DNA from: a virus
Reading direction: 5' to 3' (one strand)
DNA: 20,376 bases
Virus record (IMG/VR): IMGVR_UViG_3300025413_000150
Span: 1 to 20,376 of that record
This document shows, in pieces, positions 15,262-20,068 of this stretch (the stretch's first letter is position 1; every line of letters begins with the position of its first letter). The notes under the pieces are model-generated. The model was not told where the DNA came from and did no database searches. It was given only the letters and a program-made list of their open reading frames with translations. The position numbers and the translations under genes were made by a program.

Positions 15262-15594
15262 TTATGTATTTTCAACCACTTGCCAAGTTGATGTAATTGA
15301 ATTGTTTGCTTCGTAACTTAATCGTAATTGCCAATCCGGATTTGAAGCGGTTTGTGCTTGAAATATTTCAGCAAAAACATTTGATTTAAATTCAAAACTT
15401 TCAATTATTATATTAGAATTTGCAATATCAAAATCTGCAGGAGGCGGCGTGTTACGACTAATAAGACCAGGTTGACTATTGATCCAACTATTAATATTTT
15501 TCACAATAGTATTCGCATCGGAATCTTTATAACCATATCTAAAAAATTGTTTGTCTTCCGGTTTATTTTTTACGAGTTGAATAATATATGACAT
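15262..15594 (-). CDS. Hypothetical protein, 110 aa
   Basis: A soluble protein (MSYIIQLVKNKPEDKQFFRYG...) with a GGAG ribosome site six bases before the ATG. The pattern is beta strand - charged turn - helix (DANTIVKNINSWINSQ), a Pro-rich loop (RNTPPPADFD), then strands ANSNIIIESFEF and WQLRLSYEAN. No signal peptide, membrane segment or known motif is visible. It ends two bases before the CAT tRNA, so it shares a transcript with the tRNAs. I do not recognise the family and assign no function. Confidence 0.7.
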   Translation of the reverse strand: MSYIIQLVKNKPEDKQFFRYGYKDSDANTIVKNINSWINSQPGLISRNTPPPADFDIANSNIIIESFEFKSNVFAEIFQAQTASNPDWQLRLSYEANNSITSTWQVVENT

Positions 15595-15622
15595 TAGTTT
15601 CTCCTTAACTATTACTATTTAT

Positions 15623-15697
15623 TGGTCCGCCGTAGAGGAATCGAACCTCTATTGACTGCTTAGAAGGCAGCTGTATTATCCATTATACTAACGGCAG
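15623..15697 (-). tRNA. tRNA-Arg(TCT)
   Basis: Acceptor CTGCCGT/ACGGCGG, anticodon arm GCTGC-CTTCTAA-GCAGT, T loop TTCGATT, A73, CCA encoded. Reads AGA, a codon common in AT-rich phage genes. Its first base directly follows the lipoprotein stop codon. Confidence 0.92.
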
Positions 15698-15979
15698 TCA
15701 AATTGTTGTTTCTATTTCTTGGCAAACACCTTGGTCTGTCCAAATAAATGTTAGTCTCTTATGTAGTGATTTAAAATCATATTCAATACTATGTTGACCA
15801 TTTATTATAGGAAATGTGGTAATGCTATCAGGCGTACCCATACCTTCAAAAAATGGCGAGGTCATCTCAGACATAGTTGCTACAATGTTACTGACACATG
15901 GTTTGGTTACGGAAGTATTTGGTTCACCTCCGCCACAGGCAGTTGCTAAAAATGATAGGAGTAATATAGTGTTTTTCAT
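15698..15979 (-). CDS. Small predicted lipoprotein
   Basis: A 93-residue protein beginning MKNTILLLSFLATACGGGEP: a short basic N-terminus, a hydrophobic core and a lipobox-like LATAC, so Cys15 is probably lipidated and the mature protein anchored facing the periplasm. Gly-Gly-Gly and Glu follow the Cys as a flexible tether. The rest (VATMSEMTSPFFEGMGTPDS...) has two further cysteines, possibly a disulphide. No good ribosome site is seen upstream. The stop codon TGA touches the first base of tRNA-Arg. Phage lipoproteins of this kind can act in superinfection exclusion or as outer spanins; neither is shown here. Confidence 0.65.
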   Translation of the reverse strand: MKNTILLLSFLATACGGGEPNTSVTKPCVSNIVATMSEMTSPFFEGMGTPDSITTFPIINGQHSIEYDFKSLHKRLTFIWTDQGVCQEIETTI

Positions 15980-16051
15980 AGATGTTATTATACATCAGCA
16001 CTTAACATCCTACACAGGATATTACTCTTATTACTTTTATTACATTATTAC

Positions 16052-16129
16052 TGGTACCCCCGCTCGGAGTCGAACCGAGAGAATTTTTCCTTTTGAGAGA
16101 AACGACTTTGCCAATTTGTCCACAGGGGC
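16052..16129 (-). tRNA. tRNA-Leu(CAA), short variable loop
   Basis: Acceptor GCCCCTG/CGGGGGT, D arm GACAAATTGGCAAAGTC (nearly as in the T4 tRNA-Leu), anticodon arm TTTCT-CTCAAAA-GGAAA, T loop TTCGACT, A73, CCA encoded. The variable region is only about 6 bases, whereas bacterial tRNA-Leu normally has a long arm. Confidence 0.85.
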
Positions 16130-16133
16130 CTCA

Positions 16134-16210
16134 TGGTGTGGAAGGTGGGACTCGAACCCACAAAACTCAGATTTTAAGTCTGATATGTATACCAATTCCA
16201 TCACAACCAC
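16134..16210 (-). tRNA. tRNA-Leu(TAA), short variable loop
   Basis: Anticodon arm TCAGA-CTTAAAA-TCTGA, Leu-type D arm (ATGGAATTGGTATACAT), T arm GTGGG-TTCGAGT-CCCAC, A73, CCA encoded. The variable region is 5 bases. The acceptor GTGGTTG/CTTCCAC has two adjacent T-T mismatches, so stability or function is uncertain. Confidence 0.82.
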
Positions 16211-16214
16211 ATAT

Positions 16215-16299
16215 TGGTGCCCCCCAAGGGATTCGAACCCTCACACCTTTCGGCACGGACTTCTAAGGACCGCATGGCTACCAGTTACATCAAAGGGGC
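16215..16299 (-). tRNA. tRNA-Leu(TAG)
   Basis: Acceptor GCCCCTT/GGGGGGC, anticodon arm CGGTC-CTTAGAA-GTCCG (one T-T mismatch), variable arm of 13 bases with a GCC-GAAA-GGT hairpin, T loop TTCGAAT, A73, CCA encoded. This is a normal class II tRNA, unlike its two Leu neighbours. The first 10 bases hold the end of the HNH gene. Confidence 0.92.
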
Positions 16300-16751
16300 A
16301 ATATTTTTTTACGATGTTTTACATTCTTACCTGAATTAGTATCCTGTTGTGCATGACAATTTGGACAAATAATTCTCAGGTTAGACAATTCATTATTATA
16401 ATGATTTCCGTCTATGTGGTCAAGCTCTAAAGGAACTTTTTGAGACATCCATTCAATTGTGCTACACAATTCACATCTATGCTCTTTTATACCATCACGG
16501 ATTAATTTTAATTTTAGTTTGTGTGCGGAAACAAAAGAACCTTTGATATAATCCAAAGCTGGAACATATTTACTGTCTGTTTTTTTACCCTTTAGTCCCA
16601 TGTTGCCTTTATAAACAACACCAAACTTTTTTAGATAACTTTCAAGTGTTTCTGGTTTACATCCAAGTTGTTTGCAAATAAAAGATTTAGATTGATTTTC
16701 GTTAATCCAAATGAGTATATCTTGTTTTCTATCTATTATATCTTGTCTCAT
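16290..16751 (-). CDS. HNH endonuclease (homing-type)
   Basis: About 153 residues from the ATG at 16751 (MRQDIIDRKQDILIWI), which has AAGGA five bases upstream; the longer ORF reaching further upstream lacks a ribosome site. Residues ~15-45 form a helix-turn-helix-like region (SKSFICKQLGCKPETLESYLKKFG). The C-terminal half is a zinc-bound HNH domain: CELC, then LELDHIDGNHYNN (catalytic His of DHIDG) and LRIICPNCHAQQD with the second Cys pair and last His. Such free-standing phage HNH enzymes usually make site-specific breaks to spread their own gene. It sits inside the tRNA array behind a late promoter, and its last codons and TGA lie in tRNA-Leu(TAG). Confidence 0.88.
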   Translation of the reverse strand: MRQDIIDRKQDILIWINENQSKSFICKQLGCKPETLESYLKKFGVVYKGNMGLKGKKTDSKYVPALDYIKGSFVSAHKLKLKLIRDGIKEHRCELCSTIEWMSQKVPLELDHIDGNHYNNELSNLRIICPNCHAQQDTNSGKNVKHRKKILPL

Positions 16752-16780
16752 TTCTATCCTTAAAAATGGTATACATGATA

Positions 16781-16788
16781 TATTTATA
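16781..16788 (-). promoter_or_regulatory. T4-type late promoter for the HNH gene
   Basis: TATAAATA on the minus strand, 29 bases before the HNH ATG, in the short gap after tRNA-Phe. It gives late expression to an endonuclease placed within tRNA genes that may be transcribed earlier. Confidence 0.7.
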
Positions 16789-16809
16789 TAAAACAAGTAT
16801 TACATTATT

Positions 16810-16885
16810 TGGTGCAACCTGTTGGAATCGAACCAACTTCCACGGCTCTTCAAACCGCCGCTATGACCACATCAGCTAAGGTTGC
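16810..16885 (-). tRNA. tRNA-Phe(GAA)
   Basis: Acceptor GCAACCT/AGGTTGC, D arm GCTGATGTGGTCATAGC, anticodon arm GCGGT-TTGAAGA-GCCGT, T arm GTTGG-TTCGATT-CCAAC, A73, CCA encoded. Position 37 is G, not the usual A. Confidence 0.88.
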
Positions 16886-16886
16886 A

Positions 16887-16960
16887 TGGTACCTCGTGAC
16901 AGAATCGAACTGCCGTAACCGTCTTGTAAGGGCGGTGTTCTACCATTAAACTAACGAGGC
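16887..16960 (-). tRNA. tRNA-Val(TAC)
   Basis: Acceptor GCCTCGT/ACGAGGT, anticodon arm CCGCC-CTTACAA-GACGG with one C-A mismatch, T arm GGCAG-TTCGATT-CTGTC, A73, CCA encoded. The last codons of the GroES-like gene lie in its first 15 bases. One base separates it from tRNA-Phe. Confidence 0.9.
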
Positions 16961-17203
16961 ATCGTATACAGCAACAACATGTTCAATGTCAATACTGTAA
17001 ATATCGTTTTCTAATTTTACGGCTCCATTCCAATTAACAAGCAACTCATCATTAATTGAAACTTCATCCAAATTATCAGCAACAGTAATTACTTTTGCTC
17101 TATCTGGTTCACCAGAAGATTTTAAAATAATACCTGAAGCTGTTTCTTTTGATGCTTCAATACGTTCAACAATAATTTTACCATTCAATGGAATATAACT
17201 CAT
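16946..17203 (-). CDS. GroES-like co-chaperonin
   Basis: An 85-residue Cpn10-type protein, near the length of bacterial GroES (~97). It opens MSYIPLNGKIIVERIEASKETASGIIL, the classic cpn10 first strand and the start of the mobile loop that contacts GroEL; VNDELLVNW-type and AVKLENDIYSIDIEHVVAVYD are the later barrel strands and the ending typical of the family. T4-like phages use gp31 or similar proteins to fold capsid protein with host GroEL. A ribosome site AAGGA precedes the ATG. The last four codons and the TAA lie inside tRNA-Val. The neighbouring DnaJ-like gene suggests a small chaperone module. Confidence 0.9.
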   Translation of the reverse strand: MSYIPLNGKIIVERIEASKETASGIILKSSGEPDRAKVITVADNLDEVSINDELLVNWNGAVKLENDIYSIDIEHVVAVYDASLV

Positions 17204-17222
17204 AAAAATCCTTATAAAAAAA

Positions 17223-17705
17223 TTAAACTGCTTCTTGTTCTGTTAGAATTCTTTTTAATCTATCAGCACAAAAAGAAGCCGCAGGTGCATCTGGTTTAAC
17301 CATTGGTGTCATATTACATGTACCTTTGATATAACCAATTGCTTGTTGTACTACACATGATGAACCAAATAGATCCGATTTGTTCAGGTCTAGATGCACT
17401 TCAACATGGAAGTCTTCCAATACTTCAGCAAGTGATTGAAATAAATCCGAAACTTTATAAACTTCGGTCATTAATCTCATTGCTGGTTTACTTTTCTTGT
17501 GGTCGTAATCAATTTCTCGTTCAACATAACCAAAAATTTTACAACCATGGCGGCCATCAATATGAACAACAACGGCCAAAGCGTAGTCTGCATACCAAAC
17601 ACCATTGACTCTTACTCTTTCAGAATCAGCACCAAGATAAACTTTAGTATCTGGTCCTTGTGAAGCAAGAAATGATTTAACTTCTTCTATATCAAATTTT
17701 CTCAT
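17223..17705 (-). CDS. YkuK-like protein (RNase H fold, DUF458)
   Basis: A 160-residue protein like the YkuK/DUF458 family, which is predicted to have an RNase H-like fold; its function is unproven. The strand VYLGADSERVRVNGVWYADY carries the first acidic residue (Asp in GADS) of such a core, followed by ALAVVVHIDGRHGCKIFG and the long helical segment MRLMTEVYKVSDLFQSLAEVL. Then comes VEVHLDLNKSDLFGSS, giving a second and third Asp, and VQQAIGYIKG. AAGGTGG precedes the ATG. It lies just upstream of the GroES-like gene (19-base gap) and divergent from the dnaJ-like gene. It may process RNA or a replication intermediate, but that is inferred from the fold. Confidence 0.75.
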   Translation of the reverse strand: MRKFDIEEVKSFLASQGPDTKVYLGADSERVRVNGVWYADYALAVVVHIDGRHGCKIFGYVEREIDYDHKKSKPAMRLMTEVYKVSDLFQSLAEVLEDFHVEVHLDLNKSDLFGSSCVVQQAIGYIKGTCNMTPMVKPDAPAASFCADRLKRILTEQEAV

Positions 17706-17716
17706 ATAACCACCTT

Positions 17717-17724
17717 TATAAATA
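17717..17724 (+). promoter_or_regulatory. T4-type late promoter for the DnaJ-like gene
   Basis: TATAAATA on the plus strand, 24 bases before the DnaJ-like ATG, in the gap between it and the divergent YkuK-like gene. It explains expression of the only plus-strand gene in the tRNA region. Confidence 0.75.
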
Positions 17725-17748
17725 TCTTACAACTTTTAAATCAATAAA

Positions 17749-18363
17749 ATGAACTTATACGATGAACTAGGACTATCTCCAAGATGCACCTTTGATGAAA
17801 TCAAACAAAGATACAGAGCTTTGGCTCAACAACATCATCCTGATAAAGGTGGTGATGAGACCACTTTTAAAAAAATTAAACTTGCTTACGAAGTACTTAG
17901 TGATCCATCCAGAAGAGCCGACTATGATGCAACAGGCAAAATAGAAGAAGATATTCCGATTAGAACAGAAGCGTTACAAGAGTTAGCAGGTTTAACAACT
18001 CATTGCATTACAAAAATTAATCCAGACCATGATGATTTAATCTTTGTAATGAAAAGAGAAATGCAAGATAACGTTGGCCAAATTAAAGATAACATTATAA
18101 CATGTAATGGTTTTATAATCAAGCTCAATAAAATTTTAAATAAGGTTAACCGTAAAAAAGAAGGTGAAAACTTCATTAAAAGTATCATACAGGATCAAAT
18201 TAAATTCCGTGAAGGTGAATTAAAACAATTCAAACACAAAATAGAGGTTCTTGATTATATGAAAGAAATATTAGAAGACTATTATTATGGTTTAGATTTA
18301 TCCACCTTGCTTGAAGGTGTGACACCAACAGAATGGCATCCTGCTGAATCAGTTTCAGAATAA
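17749..18363 (+). CDS. DnaJ-like J-domain protein
   Basis: A 204-residue J-domain protein. Residues 1-65 are a full J domain: LYDELGLSPRCTFDEIKQRYR, the HPD motif (30-32) that stimulates DnaK, FKKIKLAYEVLSDPSRRADYD. No Gly/Phe region or zinc domain follows. Instead, residues ~75-195 form a mostly helical, charged region (e.g. REGELKQFKHKIEVLDYMKEIL) unlike host DnaJ. It is probably a class III J protein that directs host DnaK to a phage target. It is transcribed opposite to the tRNAs from a late promoter and ends immediately before the CCA end of tRNA-Trp, so its transcript would run antisense into the tRNA array. Confidence 0.92.
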   Translation: MNLYDELGLSPRCTFDEIKQRYRALAQQHHPDKGGDETTFKKIKLAYEVLSDPSRRADYDATGKIEEDIPIRTEALQELAGLTTHCITKINPDHDDLIFVMKREMQDNVGQIKDNIITCNGFIIKLNKILNKVNRKKEGENFIKSIIQDQIKFREGELKQFKHKIEVLDYMKEILEDYYYGLDLSTLLEGVTPTEWHPAESVSE

Positions 18364-18439
18364 TTGGTATCCCGCTACGGATTCGAACCGCAATCGCATG
18401 GTTTTGGAGACCAGCATGTTACCGTTACACTAACGAGAT
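18364..18439 (-). tRNA. tRNA-Trp(CCA)
   Basis: Acceptor ATCTCGT/GCGGGAT, anticodon arm CTGGT-CTCCAAA-ACCAT, T arm TGCGG-TTCGAAT-CCGTA, CCA encoded. Its 3' end abuts the convergent DnaJ-like stop codon. Confidence 0.93.
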
Positions 18440-18441
18440 AT

Positions 18442-18515
18442 TGGTACTCCCAACAAGAATTGAACTTGTAATGGACGCTTATCAAGCGTCTGTTATACCA
18501 TTTAACTATGAGAGT
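18442..18515 (-). tRNA. tRNA-Ile(GAT)
   Basis: Acceptor ACTCTCA/TGGGAGT, anticodon arm GACGC-TTGATAA-GCGTC perfect, T arm ACAAG-TTCAATT-CTTGT, A73, CCA encoded. Confidence 0.93.
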
Positions 18516-18521
18516 ATATAT

Positions 18522-18596
18522 TGGCCGGTCCTGAGAGAATCAAACTCCCACTTCAGAGTTCGTAGCTCTGTGTAATATTCATTTTACTAAGGACCG
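18522..18596 (-). tRNA. tRNA-Arg(ACG)
   Basis: Acceptor CGGTCCT/AGGACCG perfect, anticodon arm CAGAG-CTACGAA-CTCTG perfect, G73, CCA encoded. Needs inosine at A34 by host TadA. The D loop (AAAATGAATAT) has lost the GG pair and the T loop is TTTGATT (T at 56), a compensating-looking change. Confidence 0.9.
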
Positions 18597-18598
18597 AT

Positions 18599-18673
18599 TG
18601 GTAGTGACGGAGGGATTCGAGCCCCCAACCTAATCCGTATGAAGGATTTGCTCTACCGTTAAGCTACGTCACT
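18599..18673 (-). tRNA. tRNA-Met (elongator, anticodon CAT)
   Basis: Acceptor AGTGACG/CGTCACT perfect, D arm GCTTAACGGTAGAGC, anticodon arm AATCC-TTCATAC-GGATT perfect, T arm GGGGG-CTCGAAT-CCCTC, A73, CCA encoded. It lacks the C4-G69/C5-G68 pairs seen in the other CAT tRNA, so elongator Met is favoured; Ile2 cannot be excluded. Confidence 0.88.
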
Positions 18674-18678
18674 ATGAA

Positions 18679-18752
18679 TGGTGGAGGATAGGAGAATCGA
18701 ACTCCTATAAACAACTTGCAAAGCTGCCGTAATCCCATTATACTAATCCCCC
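18679..18752 (-). tRNA. tRNA-Ala(TGC)
   Basis: Acceptor GGGGGAT/ATCCTCC with a G3-T70 wobble, the alanine identity element. Anticodon arm GCAGC-TTTGCAA-GTTGT, T arm AGGAG-TTCGATT-CTCCT, A73, CCA encoded. Confidence 0.93.
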
Positions 18753-18846
18753 ATAAATACGGAAATGAATAAAGGCATTTTTACAGAACCCTACAAGGCC
18801 AAAGAATTTTGGACTACAAGTAGAGAATTTACACCTTCATATAAAA
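18753..18846. other. 94-base spacer in the tRNA array
   Basis: The longest gap between the right-hand tRNAs. I see no convincing gene, promoter or hairpin here. A plus-strand reading frame starts at 18765 but has no proper ribosome site and runs into antisense tRNA sequence. Confidence 0.6.
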
Positions 18847-18923
<77 letters not shown>

Positions 18924-18929
18924 AAAAAC

Positions 18930-19005
18930 TGGTGCCCCCACCATGACTCGAACACGGCACCTACTGATTACAAATCAGTTGCTCTACCAGATGAGCTATA
19001 GGGGC
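18930..19005 (-). tRNA. tRNA-Thr(TGT)
   Basis: Acceptor GCCCCTA/TGGGGGC, anticodon arm ACTGA-TTTGTAA-TCAGT perfect, T arm CCGTG-TTCGAGT-CATGG, A73, CCA encoded. Confidence 0.95.
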
Positions 19006-19009
19006 AAAA

Positions 19010-19094
19010 TGGTGGATGTGGTTGGGATCGAACCAACTGTGGTGTAAACCGGAAGATTTACAGTCTCCTGCCATACCATTACGGCGGCACATCC
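19010..19094 (-). tRNA. tRNA-Tyr(GTA)
   Basis: Acceptor GGATGTG/CACATCC perfect, anticodon arm GGAGA-CTGTAAA-TCTTC, a 14-base variable arm (class II), T arm GTTGG-TTCGATC-CCAAC, A73, CCA encoded. Position 8 is C, not the near-universal T. Confidence 0.93.
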
Positions 19095-19101
19095 ATTTAC
19101 T

Positions 19102-19176
19102 TGGCTCCACAGGCAGGGATTGAACCTACGACCAATTGGTTAACAGCCAACTGCACTACCGCTGTGCTACTGTGGA
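19102..19176 (-). tRNA. tRNA-Asn(GTT)
   Basis: Acceptor TCCACAG/CTGTGGA perfect, anticodon arm GTTGG-CTGTTAA-CCAAT, T arm GTAGG-TTCAATC-CCTGC, G73 as expected for Asn, CCA encoded. Confidence 0.95.
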
Positions 19177-19183
19177 ATAATCT

Positions 19184-19258
19184 TGGGGAGAAATACGGGA
19201 ATCGAACCCGTGATAACGGAATCACAACCCGTGGTTTTACCACTAAACTAATCTCTCC
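19184..19258 (-). tRNA. tRNA-His(GTG)
   Basis: Acceptor GAGAGAT/ATTTCTC with an encoded G-1 facing C73, both histidine identity elements. Anticodon arm ACGGG-TTGTGAT-TCCGT, T arm ACGGG-TTCGATT-CCCGT, CCA encoded. Confidence 0.95.
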
Positions 19259-19265
19259 ATAAAGC

Positions 19266-19341
19266 TGGTGGAACCGAGGAGATTTGAACTCCTGACCTAC
19301 GGATTAAAAGTCCGCTGCTCTGCCAACTGAGCTACGATTCC
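19266..19341 (-). tRNA. tRNA-Lys(TTT)
   Basis: Acceptor GGAATCG/CGGTTCC, D arm GCTCAGTTGGCAGAGC, anticodon arm GCGGA-CTTTTAA-TCCGT, T arm AGGAG-TTCAAAT-CTCCT, A73, CCA encoded. Confidence 0.96.
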
Positions 19342-19345
19342 AAAT

Positions 19346-19480
19346 TGGCGCTCACGAAGGAATCCCACCTTCTTTCACCGGAGACCCCCTGTGGCGGGGG
19401 TGTTTACCTCTCCAACTGCCATGAGTAGCGAACTCACCGTGGACCCACGGTTGCGAACCGTAGCGTGGATGTTTCTGAGC
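19346..19480 (-). ncRNA. Structured RNA with tRNA-like 3' end and encoded CCA
   Basis: About 135 bases between tRNA-Asp and tRNA-Lys. The 3' end looks like half a tRNA: T-arm-like GAAGG-TGGGATT-CCTTC, acceptor-like strand GTGAGC, G73 and encoded CCA, five bases from tRNA-Lys. GCTCA at the 5' end (19480-19476) pairs with TGAGC. In place of D and anticodon arms there are three hairpins: ACGGTT/AACCGT (19447-19461), TGAGT/ACTCA (19422-19436), and a two-part stem GGAGA/TCTCC enclosing CCCCC/GGGGG (19380-19413). No ORF or tag-like reading frame explains it. T4 carries two stable RNAs of unknown function inside its tRNA cluster, and this is positionally analogous. A tRNA (Ser, Cys or Gln missing here) with an intron is the main alternative. 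Confidence 0.6.
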
Positions 19481-19487
19481 ATAAAAC

Positions 19488-19562
19488 TGGCGGTCCCAAG
19501 GAGAATCGAACTCCTATCAACGGCGTGACAAGCCGCTATACTAACCATTATACTATGAGACC
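19488..19562 (-). tRNA. tRNA-Asp(GTC)
   Basis: Acceptor GGTCTCA/TGGGACC, anticodon arm GCGGC-TTGTCAC-GCCGT, T arm AGGAG-TTCGATT-CTCCT, G73 (Asp identity), CCA encoded. Its 5' end meets the terminal helix of the 221-nt RNA. Confidence 0.95.
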
Positions 19563-19786
19563 ATACTAAAATACATTAGGAACCATTGTACATCTATCTC
19601 TACACTATAACAACGTCTGTTATAGGCCTGTACGGTCATTACTTCCTAAATTATCCATCGGCCTACCTCGGACAAAAATTGCTTAATGTCACTAGCTTTC
19701 ATGTAATTGTTTTACTACGTCCTCGGCAGGACATCCAGCGCAACAATCACCTAATGGTTTAGGTAACCTAATATATTTTAGTATGG
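19561..19786. repeat. 20-bp inverted repeat enclosing the structured RNA
   Basis: Left arm 19561-19580 (CCATACTAAAATACATTAGG) and right arm 19767-19786 are reverse complements except for one base, which still pairs as G-T in the minus-strand RNA. Two bases at each outer end belong to the flanking tRNAs. Confidence 0.85.
19563..19783 (-). ncRNA. 221-nt structured RNA flanked exactly by tRNAs
   Basis: The space between tRNA-Glu and tRNA-Asp. Its ends are inverted repeats (19561-19580 against 19767-19786, 19 of 20 Watson-Crick plus one G-T), making a long closing helix whose outermost pairs reach into the CCA end of tRNA-Glu and the 5' end of tRNA-Asp. Inside are ACCTAA-ACCA-TTAGGT (19749-19764), a stem ATTGTT/AACAAT enclosing GTCCT-GCCG-AGGAC (19706-19747), and CTATAACA-GACGT-TGTTATAG (19605-19625) within GTACA/TGTAC (19588-19633). 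RNase P at tRNA-Asp and 3' trimming at tRNA-Glu would release it. No known RNA family fits. Short coding frames exist but lack a start site. Confidence 0.65.
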
Positions 19787-19859
19787 CGTCCCGTACCAGA
19801 TTCGAACTGGTGTGAATGCCGTGAAAGGGCACTATCCTAGGCCACTAGATGAACGGGAC
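19784..19859 (-). tRNA. tRNA-Glu(TTC)
   Basis: Acceptor GTCCCGT/ACGGGAC perfect, anticodon arm GTGCC-CTTTCAC-GGCAT, T arm ACCAG-TTCGAAT-CTGGT, G73, CCA encoded. It is the first tRNA of the array in the direction of transcription. Confidence 0.94.
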
Positions 19860-19892
19860 AAAACTACACTTAACAAAAATAAAGAACTCTTG

Positions 19893-19918
19893 AAAGTGGT
19901 ACACGATGGTACCACTTT
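19893..19918 (+). terminator. Strong hairpin, likely intrinsic terminator (plus-strand U-tract)
   Basis: A perfect 10-bp stem AAAGTGGTAC/GTACCACTTT with a 6-base loop, followed on the plus strand by six Ts ending at 19921. It therefore best terminates plus-strand transcription, such as read-through from the DnaJ-like gene antisense to the tRNAs. On the minus strand it sits between the 22-codon gene and tRNA-Glu, with a poor U-tract, and might only attenuate. Confidence 0.7.
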
Positions 19919-19923
19919 TTTAC

Positions 19924-19992
19924 TTACCTTTTGAAATTCGGTTCACATGGATTTGTGAAAAAATGCCACTTACTACATTTCGTACATTTCAT
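19924..19992 (-). CDS. 22-residue microprotein with a zinc-knuckle-like Cys/His pattern
   Basis: Starts MKCTKCSKWHFF, ATG at 19992, TAA at 19926-19924. Cys3, Cys6, His10 and Cys16 form CX2CX3HX5C, close to the CCHC zinc knuckle. AAGGAG lies 9 bases before the ATG. The gene has its own sigma-70-like promoter whose leader matches that of the next upstream small gene, and it ends just before a hairpin. These signals argue that such a short frame is real. It might bind nucleic acid or host RNA polymerase early in infection, but that is speculation. Confidence 0.55.
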   Translation of the reverse strand: MKCTKCSKWHFFTNPCEPNFKR

Positions 19993-20025
19993 TTTTTTCT
20001 CTCCTTATCAACTGAACAGGTGTCC

Positions 20026-20053
20026 ATTGTATCAGAACTGGTCAATTTGTCAA
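20026..20053 (-). promoter_or_regulatory. Sigma-70-like early promoter, copy 1
   Basis: Minus-strand TTGACA (20053-20048), 16-base spacer ending TGA, TACAAT (20031-20026), then a leader ending TGTTCAGTTGATAAGGAG that carries the ribosome site of the 22-codon gene. A second copy of the whole cassette lies at 20291-20341. Confidence 0.85.
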
Positions 20054-20068
20054 GCAAATTTGTTGTAA

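Noticed and set aside
15985-16051. A possible TATAAT promoter just before the lipoprotein gene
   Set aside because: No -35 match at the right distance, and the transcript would have almost no leader.
15816-16334. A plus-strand frame of 172 codons across the tRNA-Leu region
   Set aside because: Its later part contains peptides such as GRWDSNPQ and PPRDSNPH that come from reading tRNA genes on the opposite strand.
19569-19652. A 28-codon minus-strand frame starting MTVQAYNRRC behind GGAAG
   Set aside because: It covers the 8-bp hairpin and one arm of the long closing helix and ends inside tRNA-Asp; its composition is not protein-like in the second half.
19664-19780. Short minus-strand frames in the 221-nt RNA, one with LPKPLGDCCAGCPAEDV and one starting MKASDIKQFL
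   Set aside because: The first reads like a protein but has no ATG, GTG or TTG start after tRNA-Glu; the second has only 18 codons. The terminal inverted repeat and nested hairpins fit a structured RNA better. A decayed gene remains possible.
19563-19783. RNase P RNA, tmRNA, 6S RNA or a group I intron as the identity of the 221-nt segment
   Set aside because: No conserved P4 motif of RNase P RNA, no tRNA-like end or tag frame for tmRNA, no group I P7 core; size is wrong for GOLLD or ROOL. Manual inspection only.
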